Part shown: positions 10,747 to 18,791 of the stretch, in pieces
How the letters are laid out: each line of letters starts with the position of its first letter
How positions within the stretch are numbered: the stretch's first letter is position 1
Assembly: GCF_016862675.1 (NCBI RefSeq)
Contig: NZ_BONK01000002.1
Location: 248,001 to 312,000 of the forward strand
DNA length: 64,000 bases
Source of the DNA: Cellulomonas chitinilytica
Lineage (GTDB): Bacteria > Actinomycetota > Actinomycetes > Actinomycetales > Cellulomonadaceae
Reading direction: 5' to 3'
The notes under the pieces: generated by a model
Database searches by the model: none
What the model saw: only the letters and a program-made list of their open reading frames with translations
What the model was told of the DNA's origin: nothing
Translations under genes and position numbers: made by a program

Positions 10747-13512
10747 GTGACGGAGCTCGACGTGCGGGCCCAGGACGCGATGCGGCTGGCAGCCAGCGAC
10801 CCGGGGGCCGCCGCCCCGCTGGCAGCCGAGGTGTCGCGCGCCGCCAGGCACGAGCGCCGGTGGGACGTCGTCTGCGTCGCGGAACGCGCGCTCGGTGTCG
10901 CGGCGATGCAGCAGTCGAGGTTCGAGGACGCGCTCCGGCACCTGCGGGCGGCCGTCGTCGCGGGCGAGCGGGCCGCGGACCGCACCGTGACGGGTGAGGC
11001 ACGCATGAGCCTCGCGTCGGCGCTGATGCTGAGCGGTCGGCCGCAGCGGTCGTTCCGGGAGATCGACCAGGCGCTCGTCGAGCTCGACGGCCTCCCCGCG
11101 GCGCGCGCCCGGACGCAGCGGGCCGCGATCTACCAGGACCTCGGGCGTCTCGACGAGGCCCTCGAGGACCTGCGGCGCGCGCTGCCGGTCCTGCGCGCCG
11201 CGCACGACGCCCAGTGGGCGACACGCGCGCTCTCGAACCGCGGGCTCCTGCACGCGACCCGTCGTGAGTTCGCGGCCGCCCGCCGGGACCTGCGAGCCGC
11301 CGGGGAGCTGTGCGACGAGCACGGGCTGCGCGTCCCGGCGGCGTTCGTCGAGCACAACCTCGCCTGGGTGGACTCGCAGGCCGGCGACGTGCCGTCGGCG
11401 CTGCAGCACATGGCCGCCGCGACGCGCATGTTCACCGAGCTGGGCCTGTCGCCGGGCTCGCTGCTGACGGACCACGCGGAGCTGCTGCTGTCCGTCCGGC
11501 TCGTCGCCGAGGCCCGGTCCGTGGCCGAGGACGCCGTGGCCGCCGACGAGCGCGACGGGCGCCGCAACCACCTGCCGGAGTCGCGGCTGCTGCTGTCGAC
11601 GATCGCGCTCGTGCAGGGCGACACCGGCGCCGCCCTGCGCTCCGCGGAAGCCGCCTCGCGGGAGTTCGCCCGGCTGCGGCGCCGCGAGTGGGCCGCGCTC
11701 GCCGACTTCTCCCGGGTGCAGGCGCTGGCCGCCGCGGACGGACCGGTGACACCGGCGCGGTGCCGTCGCGCCGCCGACGCCCTGTCGGAGGCGGGCTGGA
11801 CGGTGCCCGCGCTCGAGGCGCGGCTGCTGGCCGGCCGGCTCGCGCTCCGCCGCGGCCGGGCCGCCGACGCGCGGCGCGACTTCGCGATGGCCGGGCGCGC
11901 ACGGCACCTCGGTCCGGCCGACGCCCGGGCGCGCGCCTGGCTCGGCGAGGCCATGCTGCGCGAGGCCGACGGCCGGCGTGGTGGCGCGGTGTCCGCCTTG
12001 CGCGCAGGCATCCGGGTGCTCGAGGACCACCGGGCCACGATCGGCGCGACGGAGCTGCGTGCCCACGTCTCGATCAACCGTGGCGCCATCGCCCGGATGG
12101 GGATGCAGCTCGCCGTCGAGGACCACGACGCACGCGCGTCGCTGTGGTGGGCGGAGTGCGCCAAGGCGACCGCCGCCCCCGCGCGCGACGCCCGGCCACC
12201 GACCGACGCCGCGCTGGCGGACCTGCTCGCCGACCTGCGCGGCGTGATGGACTCGGTCGACGAACGGCGCAGCTCCCAGCAGCCGACGGGCGCGCTCGTC
12301 GCCCGGCAGGTGGCGCTCGAGCGGGAGATCCGCGACCACTGCCGGCGGCACCCGGGCAGCAGCGCGCGCAGCGTCCTGCCGCCCGACGTGGCGACCCTGG
12401 CGGACGCGCTCGGCGACGCGGCGCTGATCGAGTTCGTGGAGCTCGCCGACGAGCTCCTCGCCGTGACCGTGGTCGGGGGCCGCGCGAGGCTGCACCGTCT
12501 CGGCCCGACGGCGCACGTCGCCGCGCTCGTCGAGCAGATCCCGTTCGCGCTGCGCCGGCTGGCCCGCGACCGCGGCGGCGACGGGAACGGTGCCGAGCAC
12601 CACCGCACCGGCGCCCGCAACGGCGCCGCGAGCGTCGTGGCGGCCGCCGGCCTGCTCGCGCAGGCCTGCGCCGCGCTCGGCGAGGCGCTCCTGCGCCCGG
12701 TGCTCACGGCCGTCGCCGACCGGCCGCTCGTCGTGGTCCCGACGGGGTCGCTGCACTCCGTCCCGTGGTCGCTGCTGCCGGCCTGCACCGGCCGTGCGGT
12801 CAGCGTGAGCCCGTCCGCGACGCTCTGGCACGTCGCGTCCGGGTCGACGAGCCCGGCGGGCCGGACCGTCGTCGTCGCCGGCCCCGGGCTGCCCGGGGCC
12901 CGGGCGGAGGCGGAGGTCGTGGCCGGTCTGCACGAGTCCCCCGTCGTCCTCGTCGGCGACGAGGCGACGGCACGGAACGTGTCGCACGCGATGGACGGAG
13001 CCGCGCTCGTGCACCTGGCGGCCCACGGCCGGGTCAGGTCGGACAACCCGCAGTTCTCGTCGCTGGCGCTCGCCGACGGGCCGTTCACGGTGTACGACCT
13101 CGAGCGGCTCGACCGCGCGCCGCACCAGGTCGTGCTCGCCGCGTGCGACACCGGGAGGTCCGCGCTGGTCGCCGGCGGCGAGATCCTCGGGTTCACCTCG
13201 GCGCTCCTGGCCGGGGGCACGGCCACGCTCGTCGCGCCCGTCGTGCCCGTGCCGGACATCGCGACCGTCGACCTGATGCGGGCGTACCACCGCGGGCTCG
13301 CGGCGGGTCACCCACCGGCCCACGCGCTCGCCGCCGCGCAGGAGGCGATGGGTCGGCGGGACCACGCCTCGCTCGCGGCGGCGGCGGGGTTCGTCCAGCT
13401 CGGGTACGGCGGGCAGCCGCACGCCACGGCGCCCGGGGTATCACCGGTGCCCGCTCGGCGCTCCTCCGTTCATGACACGCTGCTGACCATCCCTGGGGGC
13501 GCCAGGACTTGA
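10747..13512 (+). CDS. TPR-CHAT domain protein (caspase-fold protease)
   Basis: A 921-residue soluble protein. Residues about 1-480 are TPR-like helical repeats, for example FEDALRHLRAAV and LDEALEDLRRALPVL. Residues about 650-890 form a CHAT domain (caspase HetF associated with TPRs) with the predicted catalytic pair His760 (VHLAAHGRV) and Cys800 (LAACDTG). CHAT proteins are clan CD cysteine proteases; the TPR part usually senses a partner or ligand and releases protease activity. There is no signal peptide or membrane helix. The GTG at 10747 is preceded by GAAGGGGG. The next gene begins 28 bases downstream. Bordering subtilase and sigma genes suggest a regulated proteolysis module with an unknown trigger. 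Confidence 0.92.
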   Translation: MTELDVRAQDAMRLAASDPGAAAPLAAEVSRAARHERRWDVVCVAERALGVAAMQQSRFEDALRHLRAAVVAGERAADRTVTGEARMSLASALMLSGRPQRSFREIDQALVELDGLPAARARTQRAAIYQDLGRLDEALEDLRRALPVLRAAHDAQWATRALSNRGLLHATRREFAAARRDLRAAGELCDEHGLRVPAAFVEHNLAWVDSQAGDVPSALQHMAAATRMFTELGLSPGSLLTDHAELLLSVRLVAEARSVAEDAVAADERDGRRNHLPESRLLLSTIALVQGDTGAALRSAEAASREFARLRRREWAALADFSRVQALAAADGPVTPARCRRAADALSEAGWTVPALEARLLAGRLALRRGRAADARRDFAMAGRARHLGPADARARAWLGEAMLREADGRRGGAVSALRAGIRVLEDHRATIGATELRAHVSINRGAIARMGMQLAVEDHDARASLWWAECAKATAAPARDARPPTDAALADLLADLRGVMDSVDERRSSQQPTGALVARQVALEREIRDHCRRHPGSSARSVLPPDVATLADALGDAALIEFVELADELLAVTVVGGRARLHRLGPTAHVAALVEQIPFALRRLARDRGGDGNGAEHHRTGARNGAASVVAAAGLLAQACAALGEALLRPVLTAVADRPLVVVPTGSLHSVPWSLLPACTGRAVSVSPSATLWHVASGSTSPAGRTVVVAGPGLPGARAEAEVVAGLHESPVVLVGDEATARNVSHAMDGAALVHLAAHGRVRSDNPQFSSLALADGPFTVYDLERLDRAPHQVVLAACDTGRSALVAGGEILGFTSALLAGGTATLVAPVVPVPDIATVDLMRAYHRGLAAGHPPAHALAAAQEAMGRRDHASLAAAAGFVQLGYGGQPHATAPGVSPVPARRSSVHDTLLTIPGGART

Positions 13513-13540
13513 CGCGACCGTCGTCGGGTGGAAGGTAAGG

Positions 13541-14062
13541 GTGTCGGGCCCGCCGGGCACGACGGCGGACCACGACGACGAGCGACGGGTGACGCACATG
13601 ACGCAGCCACGGTGGTCCGACGACGACCAGCTGCTGGCGGACGTGCAGCGAGCGCTCGCCGCGGCGGCGGTCGACGACCACGTGCTCGAGTCGGGCAAGG
13701 CCGCGTTCGCCTGGCGCACCGTCGACTCGGAGCTCGCCGAGCTCACCTACGACTCCCTGCTCGACGACGGCGCCGCCGTACGGGGCGGGACGTCCGAGAG
13801 CGGGACGGTCGAGATGCGCAGCCTCGCGTTCGAGGCGGGATCCGTCACGGTGGAGCTCGACGTCAGCCCGACCCGGATCGTCGGCCAGCTCGTCCCCGGA
13901 CGGCAGGGCGTGATCGTCCTGCAGGCGCCGACCGGTGAGGTCGGGCGCGTGGCGTCGGACGAGTCCGGCTACTTCGCGATCGCGGCACCCGCCGAGCCGC
14001 TGGTCCGCGTGCGGTGCACGACCGATCTGGGGTCGGTCGTCACGGACTGGGTGCGACTCTGA
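13541..14062 (+). CDS. Small unknown protein of the CHAT-subtilase-sigma locus
   Basis: A 173-residue soluble protein with two parts. The N-terminal half contains SGKAAFAWRTVDSELAELTYD. The C-terminal half resembles a carboxypeptidase-regulatory/Ig-like beta sandwich (GQLVPGRQGVIVLQAP, ending SVVTDWVRL). I recall proteins of this pattern beside sigma factors and CHAT genes in other actinobacteria, but none with a proven function. It follows the CHAT gene by 28 bases on the same strand, and its last 23 bases overlap the 3' end of the sigma gene on the other strand. An anti-sigma role is possible but only inferred. The GTG at 13541 follows GGAAGG; an ATG at 13598 is an alternative start. Confidence 0.75.
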   Translation: MSGPPGTTADHDDERRVTHMTQPRWSDDDQLLADVQRALAAAAVDDHVLESGKAAFAWRTVDSELAELTYDSLLDDGAAVRGGTSESGTVEMRSLAFEAGSVTVELDVSPTRIVGQLVPGRQGVIVLQAPTGEVGRVASDESGYFAIAAPAEPLVRVRCTTDLGSVVTDWVRL

Positions 14063-14654
14063 CGTCGGCGCCCTCGCCGATCGCACCGGCGATCGCCGGG
14101 TGCTCGCGGAGCCTGCGCAGCGCACGGCTGCGCGTCGGCCCGATGCTGCCCACCGGGATGCCGAGGCGGCGTCCGATCTCCACGTAGCTCAGCGGCGGGT
14201 CGTGGAGCAGCAGCAGGAGCAGCTCGCGGTGCGCCGACGGCAGGTCCGCGAACGCCCGGAGCAGCATCTCGTGGCGGTCCGCCTCGGTGAGGCCGTCGAC
14301 GACCTCGGTGTCGACGGGCACGACGTCGGGGTCCTCCCGCTCGGCGGTCGCGTCGAGCGGGTCGAACGGCTGGGAGCGCCGGCGCAGCCGGAGGGTCCGG
14401 AGGCACTCGTGCCGGACGGTCGTGACGATCCAGCCCGGCAGCGCCTCGGGTTCCCGGATGTCCGCCAGGTGCTCCACGAGCCGCAGCCACAGGGTCTGGA
14501 CGACGTCCTCGACGTCGGCGCGGGCGAGGCGGAAGCGGTGCGCGACGGACAGCACCAGGGGGCTGAACCGTTCCACGAGGCCGTTCCACGCGACCTGGTC
14601 CCCCTCGGCGGCGCGACGCACGAGGTCGGCCACGCTGGAACCGTCGAGGTCCAT
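14040..14654 (-). CDS. Sigma-70 family RNA polymerase sigma factor, ECF-like
   Basis: A 204-residue sigma factor with region 2 at about residues 10-85 (VEDVVQTLWLRLVEHLADI) and region 4 at about 130-185, including the helix-turn-helix SYVEIGRRLGIPVGSIGPTR. There is no sigma-3 domain, so it is ECF-sized. The ATG at 14654 has a strong GGAGGAAGG upstream. It converges with, and overlaps by 23 bases, the small unknown gene that follows the CHAT protease; this arrangement argues that it controls, or is controlled by, that locus. Likely targets include the 139-base divergent region between the subtilase and CHAT genes, where I could not find a confident ECF promoter. Confidence 0.9.
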   Translation of the reverse strand: MDLDGSSVADLVRRAAEGDQVAWNGLVERFSPLVLSVAHRFRLARADVEDVVQTLWLRLVEHLADIREPEALPGWIVTTVRHECLRTLRLRRRSQPFDPLDATAEREDPDVVPVDTEVVDGLTEADRHEMLLRAFADLPSAHRELLLLLLHDPPLSYVEIGRRLGIPVGSIGPTRSRALRRLREHPAIAGAIGEGADVRVAPSP

Positions 14655-14749
14655 GACCTTCCTCCGTGCCGCTCGCGTCGCAGGACACCGGGCCACCGAC
14701 GTGCGGTGTGGTGACGACGTTACGCCTCGGGGCGCGAGCGGCGCGCGTG

Positions 14750-15976
14750 TCATGACCTGGACGGCGACCTCCCGACCGACGCGCACAGCGCCTGCTCGGT
14801 GAGCGCGTCGGCCGCCGCGACGACCGCGTCCGTCGACTCGGTGGGGGTGAACACCTCGACGCTGCGCCGGCCCGCCGCGTCCGAGAAGCTCCGGCTCTTG
14901 TAGCCCGGGATCGACCCGTAGTGCCCCCAGAACGTGCCGCACGGGGTCGTGAACGACATGAGCCCGAGCCCGTACGACGCGTCCGGCACGACCTGGCCGG
15001 TGCTCGCCGAGACCGTCGTGCGCATCTGCGCCAGCAGCGCCGGCGGCAGCAGCCACCCCGCCTGCAGGGCTGTCGTGAACCGCGCGAGCTCGTCGACGGT
15101 CGACACCATCGCCCCCGCGGCCCCTGCCCACGTCGCGTCGTCGCGGCCGCTGAGGTCGAGGTACCCGTCGCCGGTGTCGGCGGGCGTCACGTACCCGTGC
15201 GCGTACCGTCCCCGGAACGCCTCCGAGGTCTGCAGGTAGGTGTGCCGCAGGTGCAGGGGCCGCGCGATCCGGCGGTCCACCAGGTCGCCCACCGTCTGGC
15301 CGGTGGCCCGTTCGAGGACCATGCCCAGCAGCACGTAGTCGGTGTTCGAGTACGCCCAGCCGGTGCCCGGCGCGAACGTCGGCGGGTGCGCGGTCGCGTA
15401 CCCGACGAGGTCCGCGGGCGTGAACGTGTGCTCGACGCGCTCGGCCTCGGCGAACACGATCGCGAGCAGGTCCTCGTCCTGCGCGTAGTCGAACACACCG
15501 CCCGTGTGGTCGAGCAGCATCCGGAGGGTGATCCCGGCGCCGCCGGGGACGACCCCGGGCAGCCACCGCTCGACGCTGTCGTCGAGCGACAGCCGGCCTT
15601 CCGCGACGAGCTGCAGCACCACGGTCGCGACGAACATCTTGGTGTTGCTGCCGACCCGGAACTCGTCGTCCGGGGACAGCGGTCGCCACGGCGAGAGGCG
15701 TCCGGCGCCGACGGCGAACCGGGTCACGCGGCGCCCGTCGTCGACCCGGACGATCACACCTGTGGCACCCGCGGCGACGACCTGGCGGGCTGCCGCCCGC
15801 AGCGCCGCGTCGGCGGCGGGCCACCCGGGTGCGACGGGATGCGTCGCCGGGGTGACCCGTTCGGGGACGGCCGCCGCGGCCGGGCCCTGGGCCAGACCGA
15901 CGGCGAGCGCGAGGACGGCCGACGCGGCGACGCAGCGCACGGCGAGTCGGCGATGACGAGCGGCTGTGGTGGTCAT
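14750..15976 (-). CDS. Secreted beta-lactamase-family serine hydrolase (D-Ala-D-Ala carboxypeptidase-like)
   Basis: A 408-residue exported class C-type serine hydrolase. The signal peptide covers about residues 1-36 (hydrophobic core VAASAVLALAVGLA, then AAAA). SNTK at 110-113 is the SxxK nucleophile/base pair, YSN gives the YxN motif, and HYGSIPGY takes the place of KTG (HxG), as in Streptomyces R61 DD-peptidase and many esterases. Peptidoglycan DD-carboxypeptidase or esterase activity are both possible. It lies 95 bases upstream of the sigma gene on the same strand, so co-transcription is conceivable but unproven. Confidence 0.9.
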   Translation of the reverse strand: MTTTAARHRRLAVRCVAASAVLALAVGLAQGPAAAAVPERVTPATHPVAPGWPAADAALRAAARQVVAAGATGVIVRVDDGRRVTRFAVGAGRLSPWRPLSPDDEFRVGSNTKMFVATVVLQLVAEGRLSLDDSVERWLPGVVPGGAGITLRMLLDHTGGVFDYAQDEDLLAIVFAEAERVEHTFTPADLVGYATAHPPTFAPGTGWAYSNTDYVLLGMVLERATGQTVGDLVDRRIARPLHLRHTYLQTSEAFRGRYAHGYVTPADTGDGYLDLSGRDDATWAGAAGAMVSTVDELARFTTALQAGWLLPPALLAQMRTTVSASTGQVVPDASYGLGLMSFTTPCGTFWGHYGSIPGYKSRSFSDAAGRRSVEVFTPTESTDAVVAAADALTEQALCASVGRSPSRS

Positions 15977-16051
15977 GCGCCCAGGCTCGACCCGGCGGGC
16001 CGGCGCGTCAGTCGTGCTGCCCCACGGGCACGGCTCGGGACAGCCCCCGGG

Positions 16052-17023
16052 CTACTCGTCCGCGGCCAGGTAGAAGTTCCGCTCCCAGCGGTGACGCCCG
16101 ACGGTCTCGCGCTGCTCGGGGGTGAGCCGGCGCCCGTCGCTGGTGGCGGCGTTGCGCTCGACGTTGCGCACGGTGCGCATCCCCGCGATCACCGTGGACA
16201 CGGCCGGCTGGTCCAGGACGTACCGCAGGGCGAGGTCGGGCAGCTCGTCGGTGCCGATGCCGAGGTCACCGGCGAGCGCGTCGACGTGCCGCTCGACCTG
16301 CGCGGCCCGGTCGCCGCCGAAGTAGGTGTTGCGGAAGTCGCCCTCGGGGAACGTCGAGCCCGCCGTGATGCGCCCGGTGAGGCCGCCCTCGTCCAGCGCG
16401 ACCCGGACGATCACGCCGACGCCGTGCTCGGCGCACGCAGGCAGCAGGTGCTCCTCGGGCTGCTGGTGGAACGCGTTGAAGATCACCTGGACGGTGTCGA
16501 CGGTGCCGCTGCGCACGAGGTCGAGCGCGTTCTCCGGCTGGTAGTCGTTGATCGAGACCCCGAAGAACCGGATCTTGCCCTGCTGGCGCAGGTCCGCGAT
16601 CGTCTCGAGCCAGTCGCCCTTGCCGACCCACTCGTCGCTCCACACGTGGAACTGCAGGAGGTCGAACGCCTCCAGGCCCGACGCGGCGAGGCTCGTCTCC
16701 AGGCTCCGCCTGATGTGGTCGCCGGGGAACGTCTCGTCCGGGTGCAGGCCGCCGGGCGCGGGCCAGACGAAGTTCTTCGGCGGGACCTTCGTGGCGACGA
16801 GCACGTCCGGGTGGTCCCGCACGACGCCGCCGACGATCCGCTCGCTGTCGCCGTAGCCGCGTGCGGTGTCGATGAGGTTGACGCCGAGCTCGATCGCCCG
16901 GTGCAGCGCCGCGACCGACTCGTCCTCCTGGGCGCCGATCCACATGGAGCCACCGATGCCCCAGGCGCCGTAGCCGATCTCGGACACCGTGAGGCCGGTC
17001 CGGCCCAGCTGGCGGTACTCCAT
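16052..17023 (-). CDS. Aldo/keto reductase
   Basis: A 323-residue NAD(P)H-dependent TIM-barrel oxidoreductase. The family tetrad is visible as Asp52 and Tyr57 ([10 protein letters not shown]), Lys79 (VATKVPP) and His126 (LLQFHVW). The N-terminus [25 protein letters not shown] is typical of the YajO/Tas-like group acting on aldehydes, ketones or sugars. The ATG at 17023 has GAGGAG upstream. It is divergent from a histidine phosphatase gene, with 152 bases between them. Confidence 0.92.
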   Translation of the reverse strand: MEYRQLGRTGLTVSEIGYGAWGIGGSMWIGAQEDESVAALHRAIELGVNLIDTARGYGDSERIVGGVVRDHPDVLVATKVPPKNFVWPAPGGLHPDETFPGDHIRRSLETSLAASGLEAFDLLQFHVWSDEWVGKGDWLETIADLRQQGKIRFFGVSINDYQPENALDLVRSGTVDTVQVIFNAFHQQPEEHLLPACAEHGVGVIVRVALDEGGLTGRITAGSTFPEGDFRNTYFGGDRAAQVERHVDALAGDLGIGTDELPDLALRYVLDQPAVSTVIAGMRTVRNVERNAATSDGRRLTPEQRETVGRHRWERNFYLAADE

Positions 17024-17175
17024 CGTTCGCTCCTCGTGGGTGAGTGCCGTCGCGCGACGGGCACCGTACAGCCTCCCCCGCGCAGCCCGGCGGTGCGAGC
17101 CGCGCGTCGGACCGCTCGGGGCGCGACCTCGGACGTCCCGGCCGCCCGCACCCGGACGGCGGGAGGATGCCACTC

Positions 17176-17838
17176 ATGCGCCTCCTCCTGATCCGCCACG
17201 GCCAGACCCCGTCGAACGTCCACGGCCTGCTCGACACCGCCGCCCCCGGCCCGGGGCTCACCGTGCTCGGCGAGCGCCAGGCCGCCGCGGTCCCGCACGC
17301 GCTCGACGGACGCGGCATCGACGCGATCGCCGTCTCGCCGCTGGTGCGGACCTCGCTCACCGCCGCCCCGCTCGCCGAGGCCCGCGGCCTGGCTCCCGTG
17401 ACCTACGACGGGCTGCGGGAGGTCGAGGCGGGCAGCCTCGAGATGGAGAGCCACCACGAGGCGCACCAGCGCTACCTCGGCACGGTGTTCGCCTGGGCGC
17501 GGGGCGACGTCACCCGGCGCATGCCGGGCGGGCCGGACGGGGTGGAGTTCCTCGGACGGTACGACGACGCCGTCGCCCAGATCGCGTCCGCAGGCGGGGA
17601 CACCGTCGTCGCCGTCTCGCACGGCGCCGCGATCCGGTGCTGGGCGTCGGCCCGTGTGGCGGGGATCGACGTCGACGTGGTCGAACGGACCTCGCTGCAG
17701 AACACCGGCCTCGTGGAGATCGACGGCGACCCCACCCGCGGGTGGGAGCTCGTCAGCTGGCACCCGGACCCGCTGGGCGGGCTCCGGCTCGCGGCACGCG
17801 CGGCCGACGACCCGACCGGCGAGGCCGTCGACCGCTGA
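17176..17838 (+). CDS. Histidine phosphatase family protein (phosphoglycerate-mutase-like)
   Basis: A 220-residue member of the histidine phosphatase superfamily. LLLIRHGQT carries the phospho-accepting His8, and VAVSHGAAI carries the second catalytic His. Substrate is unknown (sugar phosphates, cobalamin precursors and others occur). The ATG at 17176 was preferred over one at 17167 because GGGAGG at 17161-17166 is 9 bases upstream of the former and directly abuts the latter. The stop codon lies in a run of tandem heptamers. Confidence 0.9.
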   Translation: MRLLLIRHGQTPSNVHGLLDTAAPGPGLTVLGERQAAAVPHALDGRGIDAIAVSPLVRTSLTAAPLAEARGLAPVTYDGLREVEAGSLEMESHHEAHQRYLGTVFAWARGDVTRRMPGGPDGVEFLGRYDDAVAQIASAGGDTVVAVSHGAAIRCWASARVAGIDVDVVERTSLQNTGLVEIDGDPTRGWELVSWHPDPLGGLRLAARAADDPTGEAVDR

Positions 17839-17858
17839 CCGCTGACCGATGACCGATG
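17831..17858 (+). repeat. Tandem heptanucleotide repeat over the histidine phosphatase stop
   Basis: Four consecutive 7-base units, ACCGCTG twice then ACCGATG twice, start just before the stop codon of the histidine phosphatase gene and run into the gap before the Ppx stop. Each unit junction creates a TGA. Copy number could vary by slippage, which would barely affect the coding sequence. Confidence 0.7.
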
Positions 17859-17864
17859 ACGCCG

Positions 17865-18791
17865 TCAGCGCATCTCGTCGAGGTGCAGCAGGATCAGCCC
17901 CTCGCGCAGGGCCCACGGCGACACGTCGAGCTCGTGGACGCCGAACGCCCGCATGGCCTCGGACAGCACGACTCCCCCGGCGACGATCTGGAACGTGCGG
18001 TCGGCGGTGATGCCGGGCAGCGCCGGACGCGCGTCGGCGGGGATGCGGGCGATGCGCGGCACCCAGTTGTCGAGCGCCGAGCGGCGCAGGACGCTGCGGT
18101 CGTGGACGCCGATGCCGTCGCTCGTCGCCCCGGCGAGCCGCGCGAGCGAGCGGATCGTCTTGGACGAGCCGACGACGTGCGCGGGTCCGGGCTCTGCGGC
18201 GAACCGCTGCGCCGCCTCGGCGAGCACCTCGCGGGCGTGCGCCCGGAGCGTCGCGACCTGCTCGGGGGTCGGCGGGTCGTCGGGCAGGAACAGGATGGTC
18301 GAGCGACCGGCACCCAGCGGCAGCGACACGGCGACGTCCGGGTAGTCGGCGTCGCCGGCGGCGATCTCCAGGGAGCCGCCGCCGATGTCGAGCACGAGCA
18401 GGCGCCCGGCGGACCACCCGTACCAGCGGCGCACCGCGAGGTAGGTGATCCGGGCCTCCTCCTCGCCCGTGAGCACCCGCAGCCGCACCCCGGTGGTCGC
18501 GGCGACCTCGTCGAGCACCTGCACGCCGTTGGCGGCCTCGCGGATCGCGGACGTCGCGAACGGCAGGAGCTCGTCGACGCCCGCGGCTGCCGCCTGCTCG
18601 GCGGCCTGGGCGACCGAGTCGACGATCGCCCGCACGCCCTCGTCGGTGATCGCGCCCGCGGGGTCGAGGTAGCGCATGAGGCGCAGCACGGACCGGTGCG
18701 ACGACTGCGGCAGCGGCGGACCGCCGTGGCGCGCGTCGACGACCAGCAGGTGGACGGTGTTGGACCCGACGTCGAGCACCCCGAGCCGCAT
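17865..18791 (-). CDS. Ppx/GppA phosphatase family protein
   Basis: A 308-residue actin/ASKHA-fold phosphatase: MRLGVLDVGSNTVHLLVVD is the phosphate-1 motif and LLVLDIGGGSLEIA the phosphate-2 motif. Family members hydrolyse polyphosphate (Ppx) or pppGpp (GppA). The single-domain length of about 310 matches the short actinobacterial exopolyphosphatases (Rv0496/Rv1026-like). The ATG shares one base with the stop of the molybdopterin oxidoreductase gene (TGATG), indicating translational coupling with that redox operon. Confidence 0.92.
   Translation of the reverse strand: MRLGVLDVGSNTVHLLVVDARHGGPPLPQSSHRSVLRLMRYLDPAGAITDEGVRAIVDSVAQAAEQAAAAGVDELLPFATSAIREAANGVQVLDEVAATTGVRLRVLTGEEEARITYLAVRRWYGWSAGRLLVLDIGGGSLEIAAGDADYPDVAVSLPLGAGRSTILFLPDDPPTPEQVATLRAHAREVLAEAAQRFAAEPGPAHVVGSSKTIRSLARLAGATSDGIGVHDRSVLRRSALDNWVPRIARIPADARPALPGITADRTFQIVAGGVVLSEAMRAFGVHELDVSPWALREGLILLHLDEMR

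Noticed and set aside
9832-13422. A 1196-codon open frame on the minus strand opposite the CHAT gene
   Set aside because: It is low-complexity Arg/Pro/Gly and exactly antisense to the well-supported TPR-CHAT protein, with no homology that I recognise.
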